Notes under the pieces: model-generated
Told to the model about the DNA's origin: nothing
The model's database searches: none
Seen by the model: the letters and a program-made list of their open reading frames with translations, nothing else
Assembly (NCBI GenBank): GCA_028280915.1
Contig: JANQKX010000058.1
Coordinates: 1 to 8,074, forward strand
Reading direction: 5' to 3'
DNA: 8,074 nt
From: Kiloniellaceae bacterium
GTDB lineage: Bacteria; Pseudomonadota; Alphaproteobacteria; Kiloniellales; Kiloniellaceae
In this document: positions 1 through 5,523 of the stretch, in pieces
Position numbering within the stretch: the first letter of the stretch is position 1
Layout of the letters: the number at the start of each line of letters is the position of its first letter
Program-made: the position numbers and the translations under genes

Positions 1-710
1 ACCGCCAGATCGATGGCCGCTTGGGATGAACTGGCACTGAGGCCCCGCTCCACCCGGCGGTTGACGGAAACGCCCGCCGCCTCGAACCAACTGCGCCAGC
101 TGGGAAAGGACGCGGCGACCGGCCCCCAGTCTGTGTGAATGAGGGGCGCGCCCATGAGGTCGGAAGGACCGGTAAGGGGCCCACGGCGGTTCTTGAAACC
201 GGGCGAACAGACCGGAAAGGCCCGGTCCGTGACCATCGCCTCCGTGGTCATCTGCGGATAGTGAAAGGCCCCATAGGTCATGCGCAGGTCGATGCTGTTG
301 CGGTCGAAATCGACCGGATCTTCCTCACCCCGCAGCGCCAGGTCGCAGGGCCCGTGGCGGGCAAGGAAATCTGCCAGGCGGGTGGAAAGCCAGCCGGACG
401 CCACGGAGGGAGGTACGGAAACCACCAAGCGGGACTGCCCGCGCGCACCCGCCAAGAGCCGCGCCACCCCGTGCAATTCCTCGAACGCCGCGGTGAGCCG
501 GGGCAGGGCCTCCCGGCCCGCCTCGGTCAGGGTGATGCCCCGGTTGACCCGGTGAAAAAGGGCGCGGCCCAACTGAGCCTCGAGGCCGCGAACCGATTGA
601 CTGACGGCGGCCGGGGTCACCGACAACTCCTCCGCCGCGGCGGCAAAACTGCCCCGGCGCGCGGCGGCTTCAAAGGCCTGAAGACCCTTCAGGGAGGGTG
701 GCGCGGACAT
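1..710 (-). CDS. LysR-family transcriptional regulator (C-terminus missing)
   Basis: The reading frame is open from an ATG at 710-708 to the left edge, giving 236 codons of an expected roughly 300. Residues 7-65 form a LysR winged helix-turn-helix: LKGLQAFEAAARRGSF, then TPAAVSQSVRGLEAQLG and FHRVNRGITLTEAG. From about residue 90 it continues into the periplasmic-binding-protein-like effector domain (SRLVVSVPPSVASGWL, then FDRNSIDLRMTYGAFHYP). The SIDLRMTYG stretch resembles GcvA-type regulators. Such proteins are cytoplasmic and usually act as tetramers that bind T-N11-A sites next to a divergent target gene. A desaturase-like gene starts divergently 106 bp away, so it is the likely target (inference). 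No strong ribosome binding site precedes the ATG, but the HTH begins correctly from it. The effector is unknown. Confidence 0.9.
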   Translation of the reverse strand, partial: MSAPPSLKGLQAFEAAARRGSFAAAAEELSVTPAAVSQSVRGLEAQLGRALFHRVNRGITLTEAGREALPRLTAAFEELHGVARLLAGARGQSRLVVSVPPSVASGWLSTRLADFLARHGPCDLALRGEEDPVDFDRNSIDLRMTYGAFHYPQMTTEAMVTDRAFPVCSPGFKNRRGPLTGPSDLMGAPLIHTDWGPVAASFPSWRSWFEAAGVSVNRRVERGLSASSSQAAIDLA

Positions 711-816
711 AGCAACTCTATTCAAAAGAAAAACTATCTATATCAACATTTCTTCTCATTTTTAATAAGAATTTTTGTTCATTAGAGTGCGACCAACCCT
801 TCAAGGACCTGATCCC
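711..816. promoter_or_regulatory. Divergent regulatory region, LysR gene / desaturase gene
   Basis: This spacer is strikingly AT-rich (especially 717-787) compared with the GC-rich genes on both sides. It contains a dyad at 753-771, TTCTCATT-TTT-AATAAGAA, whose 8-bp arms have one mismatch. The inner form is TTCT-N11-AGAA, which fits the T-N11-A LysR-box rule, and it lies about midway between the two start codons. On the minus strand, TTGATA (746-741) lies 17 bp before GAATAG (723-718); this is only a weak promoter candidate for the LysR gene. I see no convincing promoter for the desaturase. CTCTA at 716-720 and TAGAG at 783-787 form a short outer repeat facing inward. Binding by the neighbouring LysR protein is inferred. 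Confidence 0.45.
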
Positions 817-1761
817 ATGACCGTTCAGCCCCGCGCGGAAACAAATGGCACAGCGGTGCCCGTCGATCACCATACCCTGCTGCGCGGCCTTACAGCGGCG
901 CAGCGGGACCTGCTGACCCGCAAGTCCGACCGGGCGGGTTTGGCCAACCTGGCGTTTCACGGCGGCCTGATTGTTTTGCTGGGCGGTCTGATCGCCATGC
1001 AGGTACCATTTTGGCCCGTGCTGATGCTGCCCCAAGGGGTGTTGCTCGTTTTTCTGTTCACCCTGCTGCACGAAACCAGTCACCGGACCCCTTTTATGTC
1101 CCTGTGGCTTAACAAGGCCGTGGCCTGGATCTGCGGTTTTTTGATCATCTTGCCGCCGGAGTGGTTCCGCGCCTTTCACTTCGCCCACCACCGCCACACC
1201 AACGACCCGGACCGGGATCCGGAGCTGGCGGCACCCAAGCCCCGGACTCTGGCGGCTTATCTCTGGCACCTGACCGGCCTGCCGGTATGGGGGTCTCATC
1301 TCCGGGTTTTGCTGCGCAACGCAGCGGGTCGCTGCGACGATTCGTTTGTGTCGCAAAGGGGGCGGGGAAAGGTGGCCCAAGAGGCAAGACTCATGCTGCT
1401 GGGCTACCTGGCTGTCGCCGTGGTGTCCGTGGGCATGGGTGGCACCACCGTGGTGTATGTTTGGCTGGTGCCCCTCTTATTGGGCCAGCCCTTCTTACGG
1501 CTTTACCTACTGGCCGAGCACGGGCTCTGCCCCTCGGTCCCCAACATGTTCGCCAATAGTCGCACCACCCGTACCAACGGCTTGATCCGACGCATCGCCT
1601 GGAACATGCCGTTTCACGCCGAGCATCACGCCTATCCAGCGGTCCCCTTTCACAGGCTGCCCCAATTCCATGCCCTGACCCGGCCCCATCTAAAGGTGAC
1701 CGAACAGGGCTACCTGCGCTTTCATCGGGACTACCTGGACAGTCTTGCCGCGAAGGGCTAA
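817..1761 (+). CDS. Membrane fatty-acid-desaturase-family protein
   Basis: This 314-residue protein has the three histidine clusters of the membrane di-iron desaturase/hydroxylase superfamily: HETSH (85-89), HFAHHRH (121-127) and HAEHH (267-271), plus a conserved-looking EHG at 234-236. Hydrophobic segments at about 43-61, 67-84, 101-115, 193-206 and 211-225 fit an inner-membrane protein with the His boxes on the cytoplasmic face. The family uses O2 and electrons to desaturate or hydroxylate acyl chains or other lipid-like substrates. The exact substrate cannot be read from the sequence; carotenoid hydroxylase/ketolase-like or small-molecule desaturase roles are alternatives. The ATG at 817 is chosen because AAGGA (803-807) sits 9 nt upstream; the in-frame TTG at 775 would add 14 residues and lacks a ribosome binding site. 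No electron-donor gene is adjacent. The divergent LysR gene is the probable regulator. Confidence 0.85.
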   Translation: MTVQPRAETNGTAVPVDHHTLLRGLTAAQRDLLTRKSDRAGLANLAFHGGLIVLLGGLIAMQVPFWPVLMLPQGVLLVFLFTLLHETSHRTPFMSLWLNKAVAWICGFLIILPPEWFRAFHFAHHRHTNDPDRDPELAAPKPRTLAAYLWHLTGLPVWGSHLRVLLRNAAGRCDDSFVSQRGRGKVAQEARLMLLGYLAVAVVSVGMGGTTVVYVWLVPLLLGQPFLRLYLLAEHGLCPSVPNMFANSRTTRTNGLIRRIAWNMPFHAEHHAYPAVPFHRLPQFHALTRPHLKVTEQGYLRFHRDYLDSLAAKG

Positions 1762-1775
1762 GGGCGGCCCCGCCT

Positions 1776-2627
1776 TCAATCGGGCAGATGAAGCCCGGCG
1801 ACGATCTCCTGGTAGTCCGGGTCGTCGGGCGTGAGGTATCCGCGGCGGACAAAGAGATCGATGATCACCAGGGCGCAGTTGAATTTGAAATCTTCCCCGG
1901 CGGCGATGGTTTCCATGACCTGGGCCATGGGCCACAGGAAAAAGTCTTCCACCTCCCCGTCCGTATTCCGGGGCTCGAATTCCTCGGGCAGGAAAAGGTC
2001 ATAGACAAAGCAGATATCGTCGCGCAGCCCGTCGGGCTGGACGCAGAGATAACTGAGCGCCCCCACGGGGCAGGCTTGGCGGGCCAGGTCGGGCGGAATG
2101 CCCGCTTCCTCCCCGCATTCCTTGATCAAGTTTTGCAGGATGCCCATGCCGTGGGGCTGACCGCCGGCCACCAGGTGGTCCAGCTTGCCCGGCGCGGTCG
2201 GTTTGGTCAGAGACCGGCGGGCGACCCAGAGATGGAGGCCGTCGGCCTTTTGCACCAAGCCGTTCATGTGCACGCCGAAGGCCCGCACGCCGAAGTCGGG
2301 GACAGCACCCCGCTCCATCTTCAATTCGGGTGCCGCCCCCCAGCGCCGGGTGATGGGGTAAAATTCATCCCGCCAGATGCGGATTTCGCCCTCTTCACGC
2401 AAGACCGCCGCCACCTCGGCGACCGCCGCACTGCGGGCCTCGAAGGAATCCAGGGACGCGGCCAAGGCCACCGCGTCGTCGGTAACCTCGAAGACGGCGG
2501 GAAACCCGCGCAGCCGTTCGGCCAAATTCTGCCGAATGCGGCCATAAAGCCGCCCGTCAATCAAAAACGGGCGGTATGCCGCGGGGTCCCAGCGGCGGCA
2601 GGTTTGCACCCGCGCAAGAAGGCTCAT
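1776..2627 (-). CDS. DUF4743 / Nudix hydrolase-family protein
   Basis: This 283-residue protein has two parts. The N-terminal region (about 1-115) matches the DUF4743-type domain found before the Nudix fold in Tnr3-like and plant NUDT20/24-like proteins, with signatures such as FLIDGRLYGRI and WRDEFYPI. The Nudix domain (about 112-270) contains GGQPHGMGILQNLIKECGEE (155-174) followed by AGI. The catalytic KE..EE core is present with Lys in place of the usual Arg, and Met at the place of the first box Glu. As I recall the subfamily it tolerates both changes. Nudix enzymes cleave nucleoside diphosphates linked to other groups; relatives act on thiamine diphosphate derivatives, but the substrate here is unknown. 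It starts 26 nt after the ACT-domain gene, with no good ribosome binding site visible, so co-transcription and perhaps translational coupling are likely. Its stop lies 14 bp from the convergent desaturase stop. Confidence 0.88.
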   Translation of the reverse strand: MSLLARVQTCRRWDPAAYRPFLIDGRLYGRIRQNLAERLRGFPAVFEVTDDAVALAASLDSFEARSAAVAEVAAVLREEGEIRIWRDEFYPITRRWGAAPELKMERGAVPDFGVRAFGVHMNGLVQKADGLHLWVARRSLTKPTAPGKLDHLVAGGQPHGMGILQNLIKECGEEAGIPPDLARQACPVGALSYLCVQPDGLRDDICFVYDLFLPEEFEPRNTDGEVEDFFLWPMAQVMETIAAGEDFKFNCALVIIDLFVRRGYLTPDDPDYQEIVAGLHLPD

Positions 2628-2653
2628 GGGTCAACTCAAAGGATCGGGTGGGC

Positions 2654-3034
2654 TCATAGACCTTGCAGTTCAGAGGTCAAAACGGAGTCCACATAATGCA
2701 GCTGACGCAGGCAATCCGCAACATAAGCCACCCGGTCCGCCGCCAGGCCCACCACCTGGATGTCGATGGAAAGGTCCCGGGCCCGCGGACCCGTCACCTG
2801 GCTGTGCCAGCGATGGGGCACCAGGTTGCGCTTGGCAAAAAGGGCCAGGACCCGGGGCATCACCCCGGGATCGGCTTCGGCTTGAACGGAAAAACAGAAC
2901 ACCTGTTGGGCACGGGCCTTGGTGCCCGGCATAGGCGGCGCGGCAAGCGCCATGGCGGCAACAGGCTGAGAAGACCCGGACTGGGTAGAGGCGGAATGGA
3001 CAGAGACCGAATGAGAAGAGACGAACGCAGACAT
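2654..3034 (-). CDS. ACT-domain protein, IlvM/IlvH-like single domain
   Basis: This 126-residue protein carries one ACT-like domain at about 45-124: FCFSVQAEADPGVMPRVLAL, then FAKRN, then DLSIDIQVVGL and DCLRQLHYVDSVLTSEL. The PGVMPRVLALFAKRN turn-helix and the C-terminal LRQL..VDSV strand resemble acetolactate synthase small subunits. ACT domains bind amino acids and give allosteric control. No synthase large subunit is nearby, so a free-standing regulatory role is inferred rather than shown. The first 44 residues are a low-complexity tail rich in Ser, Val, Ala and Pro, and look disordered. The ATG at 3034 is preferred over the TTG at 3055 because AGGAG (3046-3042) lies 7 nt upstream. It heads an operon with the Nudix gene. 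Expression appears to be controlled by a structured leader, described separately. Confidence 0.8.
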   Translation of the reverse strand: MSAFVSSHSVSVHSASTQSGSSQPVAAMALAAPPMPGTKARAQQVFCFSVQAEADPGVMPRVLALFAKRNLVPHRWHSQVTGPRARDLSIDIQVVGLAADRVAYVADCLRQLHYVDSVLTSELQGL

Positions 3035-3038
3035 GGCT

Positions 3039-3137
3039 GCACTCCTATTTGGCAATGATCAAAAAGGCGAAAAAAAGCTCCCGGCTACCCCTTGGGGGCC
3101 GGGTCGCTAATTCGCCCAATGGCGCCAAATAGAGTGC
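3039..3137. repeat. Inverted repeat, 14-bp arms, enclosing terminator and SD
   Basis: On the plus strand, GCACTCCTATTTGGC (3039-3053) is matched by GCCAAATAGAGTGC (3124-3137). All 14 pairs are perfect, with one extra base in the left copy. The left arm contains the complement of the ACT gene's AGGAG. A match this long over 70 bp is very unlikely by chance in a short spacer. Confidence 0.85.
3070..3103 (-). terminator. Intrinsic terminator inside the ACT-gene leader
   Basis: In minus-strand sense, CCCGGC (3103-3098) pairs with GCCGGG (3085-3080). Inside it CCCC pairs with GGGG around a two-base AA turn, with a TA bulge. The stem is followed by AGC and then seven T residues (3076-3070). The T-tract exists in only one direction, so it acts on minus-strand transcripts. 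It lies downstream of a strong promoter and upstream of the ACT gene's ribosome binding site. It is therefore better placed as an attenuator than as a plain end for the acetyltransferase transcript, though it could serve both. Confidence 0.75.
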
Positions 3138-3147
3138 GACTCTGCAT
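3085..3147 (-). CDS. Possible 20-residue leader peptide frame
   Basis: An ATG at 3147-3145, only a few nucleotides after the predicted transcription start, opens a 20-codon frame (MQSRTLFGAIGRISDPAPKG) that ends with TAG at 3087-3085. The frame runs through the competing hairpin and the upstream arm of the SD-sequestering repeat, and stops inside the 3' arm of the terminator. A ribosome translating it would therefore affect both structures. There is no Shine-Dalgarno sequence, so it would have to be nearly leaderless, and its codons are not enriched for one amino acid. It may be chance. Confidence 0.25.
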   Translation of the reverse strand: MQSRTLFGAIGRISDPAPKG

Positions 3148-3156
3148 AACCCGGAT

Positions 3157-3186
3157 ACTATACCCGAAAATGCTGCGTTGCGTCAA
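3157..3186 (-). promoter_or_regulatory. Sigma70-type promoter for the ACT-Nudix operon
   Basis: Read on the minus strand, TTGACG (3186-3181) and TATAGT (3162-3157) are separated by 18 bp. Both hexamers are five of six matches to the housekeeping consensus. The predicted transcription start is near 3150. The promoter sits just downstream of the stop of the acetyltransferase gene. Confidence 0.7.
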
Positions 3187-3198
3187 CAAAAGGGGACA

Positions 3199-3714
3199 TC
3201 AGGGGGCCCACAAGGCCGGATCGCGCCAGGGGCCGGGCACCCCGAGCTTGCCGGCCAGCAATGCTTGGCCGTCAATCAAATCAAGGCTTTGCCAGGCCGG
3301 CGCCCATTCCGCCGGGATCGCATAGGGCGGGGCAACAGTCCCATCAGCCTGAAAGCCGAAACGCCCGTAGTAGGCCGGATCGCCCAGCACATGGACCTGG
3401 GCGGCCCCGGATTTCTTCAAGCGTTCCAGGCCCGCGCGCACCAGGGTCCCGCCAATCCCCTGCCTTTGCCGCGCGGGCGTCACCGCCAAGGGCCCGAGCA
3501 GAACGGCCTTGCCGGCCTGCCCTGCAACGTCGCACCAGGTAAAAGCCACATGGCCGACAAGATGACTGTCTTCCTCGGCGACGAGGGACAAAACCGCGTC
3601 CGTCTCCCGCAAGAGCGCGCGCAGGAGGGGCAGGAGATCTTCGTCGGGAAAGGCCGCCGCATAGATGCTTTCCAGTGTGGCCAGATCCGCCGGCCGGCTT
3701 TCGCGAATTTCCAT
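3199..3714 (-). CDS. GNAT-family N-acetyltransferase (YhbS-like)
   Basis: This 171-residue protein shows the GNAT fold: MEIRESRPADL at the start, motif A as LGPLAVTPARQRQGIGGTLV (73-92) with the acetyl-CoA pyrophosphate loop QRQGIG (83-88), and GDPAYYGRFGF (111-121), which is typical of YhbS-like (COG3153) members. It is expected to be a cytosolic enzyme that transfers an acetyl group from acetyl-CoA to an unknown amine. The ATG at 3714 is chosen because AAGGAG (3725-3720) lies 5 nt upstream and the GNAT domain begins at residue 2; an upstream in-frame ATG at 3849 would add 45 residues with no resemblance to the family. It is divergent from the DJ-1/AraC regulator gene and ends just before the promoter of the ACT gene. 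Confidence 0.88.
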   Translation of the reverse strand: MEIRESRPADLATLESIYAAAFPDEDLLPLLRALLRETDAVLSLVAEEDSHLVGHVAFTWCDVAGQAGKAVLLGPLAVTPARQRQGIGGTLVRAGLERLKKSGAAQVHVLGDPAYYGRFGFQADGTVAPPYAIPAEWAPAWQSLDLIDGQALLAGKLGVPGPWRDPALWAP

Positions 3715-3889
3715 TTGCACTCCTTGATGATCGCCCAATGTCCTCTGCCTCTCTGCGACGGGCCCGGGACATCCGAAAAAGCAAAGACAGACCCTAACGA
3801 TCCGGTTGCCGTTGTCCAGATCGCTGTTTGGCGTGAATCGTGGGATCATTGTCCTTTATGCCAAATTGGTGATCCTCTACCTTGGCCCC
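3715..3889. promoter_or_regulatory. Divergent spacer, acetyltransferase / DJ-1-AraC regulator
   Basis: This 175-bp region must drive two divergent genes. It holds an inverted pair GGATCA (3843-3848) and TGATCC (3870-3875), 21 bp apart, and a 9-bp AT-centred palindrome CCAAATTGG (3861-3869) between them. These lie just before the regulator's ATG and could be an operator for self-control (inference, weak). I see no clear -35/-10 pair on either strand. Confidence 0.25.
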
Positions 3890-4885
3890 ATGACACAGCG
3901 TCGCCAAGAACACCGCAACGTGGCCGTATTGGCCTATGACCAGGTTCAGGTCCTGGACGTGACCGGACCGCTCGAAGTGTTCGACAAGGCCAACGGGCAC
4001 CTGCCCGCGCCTCACTACCGGTCCTTTGTGGTGGCGCCTCGTGGTGGCGCCTTGCAAACCAGCGGGCCCGCCAAGCTCCATGTGGATCGCACGATCGACG
4101 ATGTTTCCACCAAGGAACTGGCAGGCCTTGATACCCTGGTCGTGGCCGGCGGTTGCGGCGTGATGGCGGCCCGCAAGAACCCGCACATCATCGCCTTCGT
4201 GCGCCGGGCCGCGGCCCGGGCGCGCCGGGTGGTGTCCGTCTGCAGCGGCACTTTTTTACTGGCCGAGGCGGGCCTTTTGCAGGGCCGCCGGGCCACCACC
4301 CACTGGGAGTCCCTTGATCTTCTGGCGGCGCAGTTTCCCCGAATTCTGGTGGAACGGGATGCCATCTATGTGCGCGATGGCACGATTTGGACCTCGGCCG
4401 GGGTCACCACGGGCATCGATTTGACCCTGGCGCTGGTGGAAGAGGATCTGGGCCGGGAGGTCGCCCTGGCCGCGGCCCGGGATCTGGTGGTCTACATGCA
4501 GCGCCCCGGCGGCCAAGCGCAGTTTTCCCGCCTTTTGCCGGCGCGCCGGCCCAATGATCGTCGCCTGGACAGCCTGGTGGCCTGGATCGAGCAGAACCCG
4601 GCGGCCAACCTGAGCATCACGGCGCTGGCCCGGCGCTGCGCCATGAGCGAACGCAACTTCGCCCGACGCTTTGTCGAGCAAACCGGCGTCAGCCCGGCGC
4701 GCTTCGTGGAACAGCGCCGCTTGGATTTCTGCCGGCAACGCTTGGAACGCCAGGACATCACTTTGGAACAGCTGGCCCAGGACAGCGGGCTGAAATCCCC
4801 CGAGGTGCTGCGTCGCCTGTTCCAACGCCACCTGGGCATCAGCCCCTCCGCCTACCGGGAGCGCTTCCGCACCGCCGCCCGCTAG
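3890..4885 (+). CDS. GlxA-like regulator: DJ-1/PfpI domain plus AraC HTH
   Basis: This 331-residue protein joins a GATase1-like DJ-1/PfpI domain (about 9-195) to an AraC/XylS DNA-binding domain (about 222-327). The first has LDVTGPLEVF (22-31), VVAGGCG (84-90), a nucleophile-elbow-like SVCSGTFLLAEAGLL (116-130) with Cys118, TTHWESLDLL (136-145) and TSAGVTTGIDL (168-178). The second has LSITALARRCAMSERNFARR (241-260) and DSGLKSPEVLRRLFQRHLGI (298-317). Characterised relatives (CdhR, GbdR, ArgR type) sense small metabolites and mostly activate catabolic genes; their DJ-1 domain is usually not enzymatic. The start at 3890 gives the family's usual length but has no visible ribosome binding site. 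A TTG further upstream, for example at 3806, is possible but would add residues outside the domain. It probably regulates the next gene, 20 nt downstream, and possibly itself. Confidence 0.88.
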   Translation: MTQRRQEHRNVAVLAYDQVQVLDVTGPLEVFDKANGHLPAPHYRSFVVAPRGGALQTSGPAKLHVDRTIDDVSTKELAGLDTLVVAGGCGVMAARKNPHIIAFVRRAAARARRVVSVCSGTFLLAEAGLLQGRRATTHWESLDLLAAQFPRILVERDAIYVRDGTIWTSAGVTTGIDLTLALVEEDLGREVALAAARDLVVYMQRPGGQAQFSRLLPARRPNDRRLDSLVAWIEQNPAANLSITALARRCAMSERNFARRFVEQTGVSPARFVEQRRLDFCRQRLERQDITLEQLAQDSGLKSPEVLRRLFQRHLGISPSAYRERFRTAAR

Positions 4886-4905
4886 ATAGAAAAAGGAACA
4901 CTGCG

Positions 4906-5523
4906 ATGACACAAACGACCATTGGCCTTTTATTGTTCGACGGCGCCGAGGAACTGGACTTCGTCGGCCCTTTTGAAGTGTTCACCATGACCAACGAAGT
5001 CGCGGCGGAAAACGGCAGGGAAGAGCCTAATCGGGTTCTACTGCTCTCTCCCAATGGTGGGGAGACTGCCGGCGCCAAGGGCATGAAGATTGCCCAGACC
5101 CTGCCCATGACATCAGCGCCCGCGCTGGACGTGATCTGCGTGCCCGGCGGCCAGGGCACCCGCGCACTGGTCCAGGACAGGGCGGTCTTGGACTGGGTCT
5201 CTACCGCGGCCCGGGATTGCACTTGGATCACCAGCGTGTGCACCGGGTCCTTCGTGCTGGCCGCCGCAGGCCTGACCGCCGGCAAGCGGCTCACCACCCA
5301 TTGGCAAGCCGTCGACGAATTCAAGAAACTGGGCCTCGCCGGTGAGTTGCTCAGCGGCTATCGATACGTGCGCGACGGCAATCTGCTCACGGCCGCAGGG
5401 GTCTCGGCCGGCATCGACATGGCCCTATGGCTGACCGGCCAGATGCACGGGGTGACCCTGGCCCGGGAGACACAAAAGGCCATGGAATACGATCCCGCCC
5501 CGCCCTACGCCGCCTGGACCTAG
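4906..5523 (+). CDS. DJ-1/PfpI-family protein, isonitrile-hydratase-like
   Basis: This 205-residue protein is a single DJ-1/PfpI domain. It shows LLLFDGAEELDFVGPFEVF (8-26), CVPGGQGTR (78-86), SVCTGSFVLAAAGLTAGKRL (110-129) with the putative nucleophile Cys112 followed by Thr113, TTHWQAVDEF (130-139), TAAGVSAGIDMAL (162-174) and a C-terminal EYDPAPP (194-200). The Cys-Thr pair and Asp18 correspond to the residues described as catalytic in Pseudomonas isonitrile hydratase InhA, which hydrates isonitriles to N-substituted formamides. That activity is a plausible reading, not proven; many homologues have unknown substrates. The start is firm: AAGGA at 4893-4897 with an 8-nt spacer. It lies 20 nt after the DJ-1/AraC regulator and is surely co-transcribed with it. 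The two share several signature segments and look like old paralogues. Confidence 0.82.
   Translation: MTQTTIGLLLFDGAEELDFVGPFEVFTMTNEVAAENGREEPNRVLLLSPNGGETAGAKGMKIAQTLPMTSAPALDVICVPGGQGTRALVQDRAVLDWVSTAARDCTWITSVCTGSFVLAAAGLTAGKRLTTHWQAVDEFKKLGLAGELLSGYRYVRDGNLLTAAGVSAGIDMALWLTGQMHGVTLARETQKAMEYDPAPPYAAWT

Larger units (their letters stand above)
3035..3151 (-). promoter_or_regulatory. Structured 5' leader of the ACT-domain gene (attenuator or riboswitch candidate)
   Basis: This is the transcribed leader between a predicted start near 3150 and the ATG at 3034. In transcript order it holds four elements: (1) a hairpin AGAGT-CGC-ACTCT (3143-3131); (2) a small hairpin CGCC-ATTG-GGCG just after it; (3) an intrinsic terminator (3103-3070); (4) a segment GCCAAATAGGAGTGC (3053-3039) that holds the Shine-Dalgarno AGGAG. 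The last element is the reverse complement of GCACTCTATTTGGC (3137-3124), apart from one bulged G. The long-range helix would hide the ribosome binding site, while the first hairpin uses part of the same upstream arm, so the two compete. I do not recognise a known riboswitch class. The structures are seen by base pairing; the regulatory role is inferred. Confidence 0.6.

Noticed and set aside
135..785. A 216-codon plus-strand open frame at the left end
   Set aside because: It is the shadow of the LysR gene, which has a complete HTH and effector domain on the opposite strand.
1760..1776. Possible bidirectional terminator between desaturase and Nudix stops
   Set aside because: The GC-rich dyad leaves a very small loop and a bulge, and no T-tract follows on either strand.
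1788..2696. A 302-codon plus-strand open frame opposite the Nudix gene
   Set aside because: It is antisense to a gene with a clear Nudix box and DUF4743 region; its protein has no recognisable domain and its openness is explained by GC-rich codon bias.
3039..3137. The 14-bp inverted repeat as ends of a small transposable element
   Set aside because: There is no flanking target duplication or second copy, and one arm coincides with the SD while a terminator lies between the arms, which fits an RNA switch better.
3035..3151. Match of the ACT leader to SAM-II, SAM/SAH, ZTP, TPP or glycine riboswitches
   Set aside because: The hallmark conserved segments of those classes, as I remember them, are not present in the expected order.
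3178..3939. A 253-codon plus-strand open frame opposite the acetyltransferase
   Set aside because: The minus strand encodes clear GNAT motifs with a good SD; the plus frame resembles no family.
4256..4912. A 218-codon minus-strand open frame under the DJ-1/AraC gene
   Set aside because: The plus strand carries both DJ-1 and AraC signatures; the minus frame is a GC-rich artefact.
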